64,000 nt of DNA from Malurus cyaneus samueli. Taxonomy: Eukaryota > Chordata > Aves > Passeriformes > Maluridae. The notes under the pieces were generated by a model that searched no databases, was not told where the DNA came from, and saw only the letters and a list, made by a program, of their open reading frames with translations. This document shows positions 56,509 to 64,000 of the stretch, one piece after another. Each line of letters begins with the position of its first letter. The first letter of the stretch is position 1. The position numbers and the translations under genes are program-made. The stretch covers positions 43,735,724 through 43,799,723 of the forward strand of contig CM019237.1 of assembly GCA_009741485.1 (NCBI GenBank), written 5' to 3'.

Positions 56509-56514
56509 AATAAA
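56509..56514 (+). terminator. RBX1 poly(A) signal
   Basis: AATAAA 138 bases after the stop, followed by GT- and T-rich sequence (about 56535-56560). A short 3' UTR like that of the human gene makes this the likely cleavage region. Confidence 0.75.
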
Positions 56515-56534
56515 GTCTTGCTGGAGCTTCTTGT

Positions 56535-59500
56535 CAAAGGTTTTTGTCTTGTGTTCAGGAGTGGGCAATCAGAGGGTGAGGGAGGAGAATTATCTGCAGA
56601 CCAGGGACTGAAGCTAAGCTTAACTCTTTAACTGGGCAGTGCTTGGTTTTGCTGTGCCAGGCTTTTGACTATGAGTCTGCTCCTACTCCCACACAACTGA
56701 GAACCACACCTTTGGCTCACTGAGGTCGGTATTAAGCTCCATTGTGTAGTGCAGTGGATACAGGACTTGGCCTGGCTAGTAGTTTATGCAAATAGATTTT
56801 TGTGTGGACATGCTTTCTTGCAGCTGAGTTGAAATGATGATCTATACAATTAGGGGTTGTGTCATCATTAGAAACCATTCTCCCATTTCTGCTCTTGAGT
56901 TTGACTAGACCAGCTCCCCTGCAGAGGAAATTTTCACTAACTTCCCAGTTCCAGCTGTTTAGCTTTGGGGAACAGAAACTGGATGTCACGTTTAGTCAGT
57001 GTTGATAAAGCACTTTCATGTGTTGAGTGAAAGTAAACTCAGGAAAGGCATGTGCTAGGTTGGCTAGAAAGCTAAAAGTAAGCAGTATGTAAACATACCA
57101 ATTCTTGGTTGACTTTTTACTGGTATTTTTCCCACTTCAAGTCATGTAGCCAAAACTTACTCCTTTGAAAACTGCATAAAGGTCTGTTTGGTGTCTTCTC
57201 TGCCAAATGGCCTGATACCCTTCTTGCTACATCAAATTTTGCCCTCTATGTCAACAGTCTCAGCAGATGCTGGAAACTGAAATAGCATCCAAGAAGTTCT
57301 TCCTGCTACAAAAGGCTGCCTCTTTATGTCAGCGATAGTAGACACAGTAGATTTCTGTCATTGGCTGTTCATGATGCCATCTTGGGATGCCATTTTTTGC
57401 TAGTTACTGAGGATGGGAAATTTGATGGGTGGTGGTGAACTGTGCTGTAGTGACAGGGGATAAAGATGGCCATTGACAGTACCAAAACTTGCAGGTTTTT
57501 CAGTAGCTGCTGGGGCTTTCTCTAATCTGCAGCAAGCAAATGTCAGGATTATTTTAGCAGTTGGTGTCATTGCTCTGAAATGATATGGTTCGCTGTTTTC
57601 CACCCTAAAGTAGGACTAGGAGCGTTTGTAGCTTGCTTGGTAGAAAGCTCATCCTGAATTTGCCTGGTCGTTTTGGTGATGGAAGCGGGAATAAGGAAAG
57701 CAGAGGAAGGGGAAGATGATCTCAACAGTGGCCAAAGTATTCATCCAGGCAACAGGGTATCCAGGTTAAATGTCACTCCCTGAAATCTGAACTCCTATAT
57801 AGCATCCTGCCCAGATGAGCGAAATATCAGATATCCCTGTTTGTGATTTGTGATTGTATTTGGTTTTTCAGGACCTGGTACCCAGATGCTCACCGATTTA
57901 TATCCTTGAGAACGTTTTTTTTTTGGGTCCAGCTACATCGTTCTGATTCATTCCCTTTTCATTTGTGTATATTGCCCTGGGCATGTTTTTTTTTAGATGT
58001 GGACAGACATACTTTCCTCTCCTTTGTGGCTTCGTGTGCATTTGCTTGAGGCTGTGCATGCAGAAAGACAAGGGGGCTTGGTGTTTTTTATTACCTTTTT
58101 TTCTAATGTATCTCTCCAAATGGCTGGCTACAGGCAGTAGCCCTACATACCCTTTGAAACTCTGCTCTGCTGCAGTGCTTAAAACTAACTGTTAAATTTG
58201 ATTTCAGACTGCTTTTGTAGTGTCTGTCCCAAACCTGGTTTTCCTAAATGGAAAAATACAGTGTAAAGCACCAATTGCTTACAGGCCCAGGAAAGAAAAT
58301 CCTTTTTCAGCTGTTGCCCATTGCAGTGGCCCTGCTGCCACTTCCCCTGCTGCAAAGATGATGGCCCATGGCTGCTGCAGCACAGAGCTACCAGCAGCCC
58401 TGTTTTCTGCAGTGCATTAAGGGTTGTGTTTGGAGAGACGAGGCAAAGCTTCAGCGAGCAAGCTCAGAGAGAAACTATATGGCACAGGCAGCACCAAGTG
58501 AAGGTACAAGACATCTCTTTTATGCCAGCACACAAAGTGCCCCAAATCCCTGGGGAATGCTTGCTTGCTTGGGCTGGTATTGCTCTGTACTGACTTTTAC
58601 TGTTCAGCCCCTCCATCTCTGCTAATGTGGGAGAAAGCCCATTTATTCCCACTTCCTTTTTTCCTGAAGCAACAATCATTTTTTACTACAGATTCCCTTT
58701 TTTGCAAAATGTAGAGAGCTTCTTGAGGAGGAAAGAGGAGCAGGGCACCTTTCTAAGTATCCAGTGGGGAAGATAGGTGCACAGGGGAGAAAAGACCATG
58801 TCAATGCCGTTTGCCCATCCTGTAAATGGAGAATGCATTTGAACTGTGGATTTGCTAATAAAATCAGGAGAAAATCACAGTTAAAACTACAGAGAGCAGT
58901 GTATCCTGCAGCTGTCTGGCTTAGAGAAAAACAAATCACTGGTACACCTGCTGTGGAGCAGAAGGTAATTTTGACATTTCTGATTTTTTCTGTCAGCCAA
59001 AGCAAGATGCATTGCTGAGCAGGCCATGGCAGAGAGCAGCCAAAATGACCAGACAGTGACTTCCTTCTCTGCCTTTTGCTAAGAAGACAATGTGCTCCAG
59101 GTGCTGCATGGCATCAGCTGGGCCTCATGCACCAAATCTTTCAGTGGTCTTGCATTAAAATGCCAGAATCGGGACAATATGACACCACGATGATGTGGCA
59201 CACTGGGCTGCATGGAAGTAGGAGGGGACAGACAGGAATTTTCCTGTCAAAATCACTACAGACCATCCATTAAAAAAATGCCAGGCTGTCAGGAGTCTTC
59301 TAGCTGAAAAATGTCTGATGTCTGAGAAAAATGGCTGAAGCCTCAACAAGTTTGCCAGGCTTGTAGCAACACACTATGGAGTGTCCTCCTGCCTCAGTCG
59401 GATAGGGAGGGAGTATCTATGGAGATGCAGCTGGCTGGGCCAGAATGAGGAAGCTTTGCAATTGCTTTGGGCAGCCTTGTGCAAATGCCCCTAGCAGGGG

Positions 59501-61662
59501 AGCCCCAGGAGCTGCTCCCACTTCTGGGTGGTCAGGTGTAATGGTGAAACCCCAACCACACATGAGAAAACACAACTTTGAGTGTGGAGTTGTCTGTGTG
59601 CAGGCAAGAAAAGGGGCCTGCAGCTGTCAGCCCTCTCCCACTATCTCCTAAAAAGAAGCTAATGGCATCCCCAAGTGGTCTGGGGCCACAAAATGCTCAG
59701 CAGATGTGAAGATGAACCAAGCAGCACTGGCAGTGTGTGAGCTGCAGCAAAGTCTGTGCAGGCAGAGATCTGAGCTTCCAGGAGGGGAGCACCCACTTGG
59801 GAAGATCTGCACTGTTTCTTGAAAACTGCCTCCTCCTAAGGCATTGGGGCAGAGAATGGCTGTAACACCACTTCCCTGACTGACTCCGCCATGAGTTTCA
59901 TTCCTTGAGTGAAAAAGGAGCAGCTAGGAACTGGGGGGAAGATAACTCAGAAATGGGCAGAGGCAAAAACCAAGTCTCTGTGCTTGTTCCCATTGTCAGG
60001 CAATCAAGGAGATGTTCTGGAGGATGGGGCCTACCCTTGGTGAAGAACACAAGCTCTTCCCTTTGTCATTGTGGGTGTGATCCTATGTTGTACTTGGGCA
60101 GCAGGAATGTGGCACTGTCATGGGACAGCAGAGAGGCACTTGCAGGGTGCAGAGTTGATGCCTGTGATGCATTGCTTGGCCAGCATGCTGCCAGCTCTTT
60201 CCTGGACAGCCATGAACTCCCAGCCTTCTGCCCTATGGCAGCTGCTTGCCATCCAATGAAGGGCTGAGCCCCTCGGCAGTGTAAGAGGAGGCATTGGGTG
60301 GTGCCAGTGGGCACTGGCACCCCAGGTTGTTCACCCCAGCCATCACTGCCTAGAGACCAGCTGGAGAAAAAGAGGAGTTGACATTGCTGAGGGTATTTTC
60401 CTATTGCAGGTTCCTCTGGGAACTGGAGGGAAGGAGGAGAATGGGTGTAGAGAAGTGTCTTTTGTCTCCCTGCTTTGTTCACCATGTTCTCCCCACAAAA
60501 CCTGTGGGAATAGGTTGCCTGCTTTTGCTTTTCCCCACAGGCTCCCTCTGCCAGTATCGCTGCTGGTTTAATCTGCTGTGGGGAAACACACCATTCCCCC
60601 CGACCACAGGCTCCATACATTGCTTAGTTTTCCTCCCCAGTGCAGCAGGCTTTGCAGTAAGCCTGTTACTGCTCACTGCAGGGCACCTCAGTGCATGGAT
60701 GCCTTCCACACACCCCTCACCCCACCACTGCTCTCTTCCCATTCCCTGCTGCTCACTCTGGTCTGTTCTCTGCTCTCCTCCTTCATTTCCCTTCTCTGAT
60801 ATGGTTCCCATGGAGATCTAAGGTACCAGTGGTGCACTTCCTCCGCAGCCTGAGGGAAGGGGTTAGTGGGATGATTTTGAGCTCACCTGGGCTGACGTTG
60901 CATTCAATGTCAGAAGTCAAGCTACAAGTTGCTGGAAGTTGTTTTGTCTCTCTGCTACTTGACAACAACAGGACACTGGCCTGTTCTTTATCTTTTTTTA
61001 GTGGCTTTCCAGCCTCTCTCCATTGGACACAGAAGGGGTAGCTCACCACGTCTTTGCATCCTGCCATACCCAGCAATGGTTCTGGCTGTAAGAGGAAAAA
61101 ATATGGCTTTTGAGGTTGTGATTTAAAAATCCATTGGAAATTAGCACAAACTGATTTTGGAGAGGCCAAAACTGAGTGTGGAAATACATCCCTGCCTGCT
61201 GCCTTGATGAACTTACCCACTTCACTGCAGCAGCCTGGAGTTTGCCTGTTTGCTCCTTTTCTTTATATATGACTGTGAATATAGCTCTGTCACCAGATTT
61301 CTTGGTCCTTGCATGAAAGATGAGTCCTGACCTCACTGCTCCAACACACAAACCAGGAAGATAGCCCAGCAGTTTCCTCTAGAAAGGAACCAGAGGTACC
61401 AGCATGGTAGGTATCAAAAGTCAAGATGGGAATGCAAAATGCCGGTGTGCTGATGGTGCCCTTGAGAATGTGTCCTTTTCTTCTAGTTGTGCTGTTCTTA
61501 GTTTCATTTCCTCTTCATCTTCCTGTGCTGGATCTCAAATGGATGCTTATGAGCTGGGAAGGGGATTAAAGGGGGTTTTCTTCTCTCAAGCTGTAGCCTA
61601 CTTAATATCTTTTTCATCCTTCCTCTCCCATGTTCTAGAAGACACGATTTTCAATGCAGTTC
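56535..61662. other. Gene-free spacer downstream of RBX1
   Basis: About 5 kb without a supported gene. GC content rises between about 58,300 and 61,100, which lengthens chance open frames there (up to 184 codons, reverse strand 60066-60620). None resembles a known family. Confidence 0.55.
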
Positions 61663-62890
61663 TGTCATGGTTTGAACTTGGCCAAAAGCTAAAGCACCCA
61701 ATGACATAGTCCCCCCACCACGGGAGAGGCAGAAGGAAGAGCAAAAGCCCAACTGACACTAAAATGTATGGCTTTTAGATAAGATAAAATAATTGAGAGA
61801 AAGATATATATATGCTCCAGAAAATGGTCAGACAGGCTGAATAACGTAAGTTGCAAAACAGTTTATTACTAAAAACTACTAAGAATACTACCGCACTGGG
61901 GAGGGGAACAAAGATAGGGAAAAATTTACAAGGAGATGAAAAAAACTGGACATTTTAAGACACCTGTTATTCTTTCTGGGAACCTGGCTCTCTGCCAGGT
62001 TGTCCCTCCCCACCCCTCCATGTCTTCCCGTGCACAAGAGAGGCAGGGGATCAAAGTTTAACGTAGATCAAACTCATAGGAGAAGAGTTTTCTCTTCTCC
62101 AAGCTGTGGAAGTTCTTTTCCCAAGATACAGTCAATGTATAACTGCTGATGGCAAGGGATTCTTTTCTTTACCTCATGGGAGAAAGGAAAACAGTCCTCC
62201 AAGGCCACTCTCTCAGATCTCCTGGTAGAACACAGTGGCTTCTTCTACGCATTCACTTGCTTCAGGCGGGTCGGGGGGAGGCACCTTTTCCTCTGCAGAA
62301 CACAATTTCTTCTAAACATCCACTCGCATCAGACGTGAGGGGAACCAAGCCTCTTCCCCCTTTTTGGCTTATTATCAGTCCAATCCTCAAAGGCCGGGTT
62401 TTTCTCAGAGCAAGGTCGCTCTCTTTTCTATACAGGTCTCCCATTGAAGAAACAGTCCTTTAGAGAACAGCTTGTTTTCTCCATGTTCGAGCACCACAGC
62501 AACAATACCTATCTTCTCCTTACTGTGATCTTGGGTCTCCATTTTTTTTCTTACATCTCCTCACCCTCCTCTTCTGTCCTCCCCCAGCACATGATACTAA
62601 CAACCTAAAAACTAAATGGCAGCTGTGCTCTATCTTGTTTTGAATTCTTAAGTACAAGACCATAGGTCATCACAGAGGTGTAACCAACCTGTGCAATTGG
62701 CGCCGGCCTGACCAGCAGCCTGTCCATCAACCTCAGAGCCATAACTGATTGGCTCTAGAACACAGGGGGCAAGGCTCCTTTTGCTGGACAAGAAGGAGAA
62801 AGCTTCTAGAACTTCTCACGAAGCCATCTTTGTGGTTTCCTGGTCCCATCCCCCCAACACCAAATAACTGGACCAAGCAAAACCAGGACA
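61663..62890 (+). mobile_element. Solo LTR of an ERVL-like endogenous retrovirus, second family
   Basis: The 1228-bp element begins TGTCATGGTTTGAACTTGGC and ends AAAACCAGGACA, with a perfect 5-bp duplication (agttc, 61658-61662 and 62891-62895). The first 14 bases almost equal those of the LTR at 22159, which suggests forward orientation; the body does not align with it. A TATATATA run lies at about 61806. A 9-bp perfect hairpin (62079-62100, TTTT loop) is inside. No viral coding sequence is next to it. Confidence 0.85.
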
Positions 62891-62895
62891 AGTTC

Positions 62896-64000
62896 AAAAA
62901 GAGCATTCATCTCCCATGCACTCACAAGACAAGTGGTGTGCTGTTGGAGCAATCTTTTCATCATAGTTGTATTGGATGCATTGAAATGATTCATTTTGAT
63001 ATTTTAGACATGAAACATGATTTTTTAATGAAGAACATGGGCTTGAATGTTTCGTGCACTCCCCTCCCTCCCACCCTTCACCAAATGTCAGTATAGTGGA
63101 TTTTTGAAGGGCATGTGTTTGCCAAAATTCATCCCAGAGCTGCAGCCTTTTCTGTAAAACATGAGTTCAGTTTTGCATGGTTTCAGTGTGCAAGTCATTA
63201 TGCTTGTCACAAAAAAACCTTTTCTCATGTTCGTTTTTGGGAATGAGAGATGGCTTCAGGTGCCAAGGCTCTTTTGTTCTGCTGCTGCACGCAGAGTGAG
63301 CAGCCATCCATCTCCCTGCTTAGCTAAGTGGAGACCAAACACTTAAATACTCATGAAGCACTGATCTATGTAATGTTCAGAGATGAAAGTCTATAAAGAA
63401 AGACAACAGCTCTGTGAGGATTGTCCTAAGCCTCTGGTTTCTACAGAAACCTTCCAAGATTCCCTAAAGGGACTTGCATGAGAAGCAACACAAACTTGTC
63501 GTCAAAGCTGATATTTTGGGTGTCACTTGGTGCCACCGTGTGCCTTTCCAGTGGGATGGTAAGATGGCAAGGAAGTGTTGCTCCCCTGTAGGAGGCAGAA
63601 TGAGATACCTCATCCTTTTTGAGCCATTTTAGGGCAGATTTCATTTTATCTGTGTGGAATCTTCCCAAGATGTTTGAGGTAAACATGAATCTCAATGAGT
63701 CTATTGGATACAACTTTCAGGAGGGTAAAACTCAGAAAGCAGAAAGGCCCATGCTGGATTTGCTTCAGGGGATTTTTACCTATTTCCCAGACCTTGTTTC
63801 TGTGCCCCTGATGTCACCCGTGAGGCTCAGCCTCTTTTCAGACAGTTGTCAGATGATGATAAACCCAAACAACAGTCTCTTTTTGGTTCAGCTGCTACTC
63901 ACCTTTAAAAACCTGAGACTAGCACCCAGAGATGCTCCTTCTGCTCCCATGTTACATGTGAGATCTCTCACAAAAATTGTTTTTACTGTTTCTGCAACCG
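62896..64000. other. Gene-free sequence to the window end
   Basis: About 1.1 kb with no gene, repeat or RNA recognised. Confidence 0.55.

Noticed and set aside
60066..60620. 184-codon reverse frame in the downstream spacer
   Set aside because: No recognisable motif, no splice context, in a locally GC-richer stretch; most likely chance.
56372..64000. The next gene in mammalian order, EP300
   Set aside because: No EP300 N-terminal coding sequence or new CpG island before the window end; in mammals it lies far downstream of RBX1.

Overview
This is a stretch of vertebrate nuclear DNA, almost certainly from a bird and probably a songbird. The genes are split into small exons by GT-AG introns, promoters lie in CpG islands, and three to four solo endogenous-retrovirus LTRs with 5-bp target duplications are scattered in introns and spacers. 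RBX1 is predicted to be identical to the human protein. The gene order ST13 (reverse) - XPNPEP3 (forward) - RBX1 (forward) is the order I know from human chromosome 22q13. The bird assignment rests on the LTR style, compact introns and lack of mammalian SINEs; it is an inference.

Layout. (1) 1-8335, reverse strand: first six coding exons of ST13 (Hsc70-interacting protein HIP, an HSP70 cochaperone), residues 1-154; the rest lies beyond the left edge. (2) About 7980-9050: one CpG island whose two start codons are only about 500 bp apart, forming a divergent promoter with GC boxes, two inverted CCAAT boxes and three heat-shock-element-like sites. (3) 8837-24374, forward: complete XPNPEP3, ten coding exons, 507 residues, mitochondrial Xaa-Pro aminopeptidase 3, with all metal ligands kept. 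Intron 8 holds a solo LTR. (4) 24375-45631: about 21 kb with no gene I can support; it contains a second, opposite-strand copy of the same LTR family. (5) 45632-56371, forward: complete RBX1, five coding exons, 108 residues, the RING-H2 subunit of cullin-RING E3 ligases, starting in its own CpG island with clustered E-boxes and a YY1-type site on the start codon. (6) 56372-64000: 3' end of RBX1 and a gene-free stretch with a third solo LTR of a related family.

The three genes do not form a pathway: they are a protein-folding cochaperone, a mitochondrial presequence-trimming peptidase and a ubiquitin ligase core subunit, all housekeeping. The one plausible regulatory link is the shared ST13/XPNPEP3 promoter with heat-shock elements. 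I found no CRISPR array, operon, tRNA or unusual gene system. The most notable signals are the heat-shock elements, a splice acceptor fused to a perfect splice donor at XPNPEP3 exon 4, the self-substrate-like presequence of XPNPEP3, and well-bounded solo LTRs.
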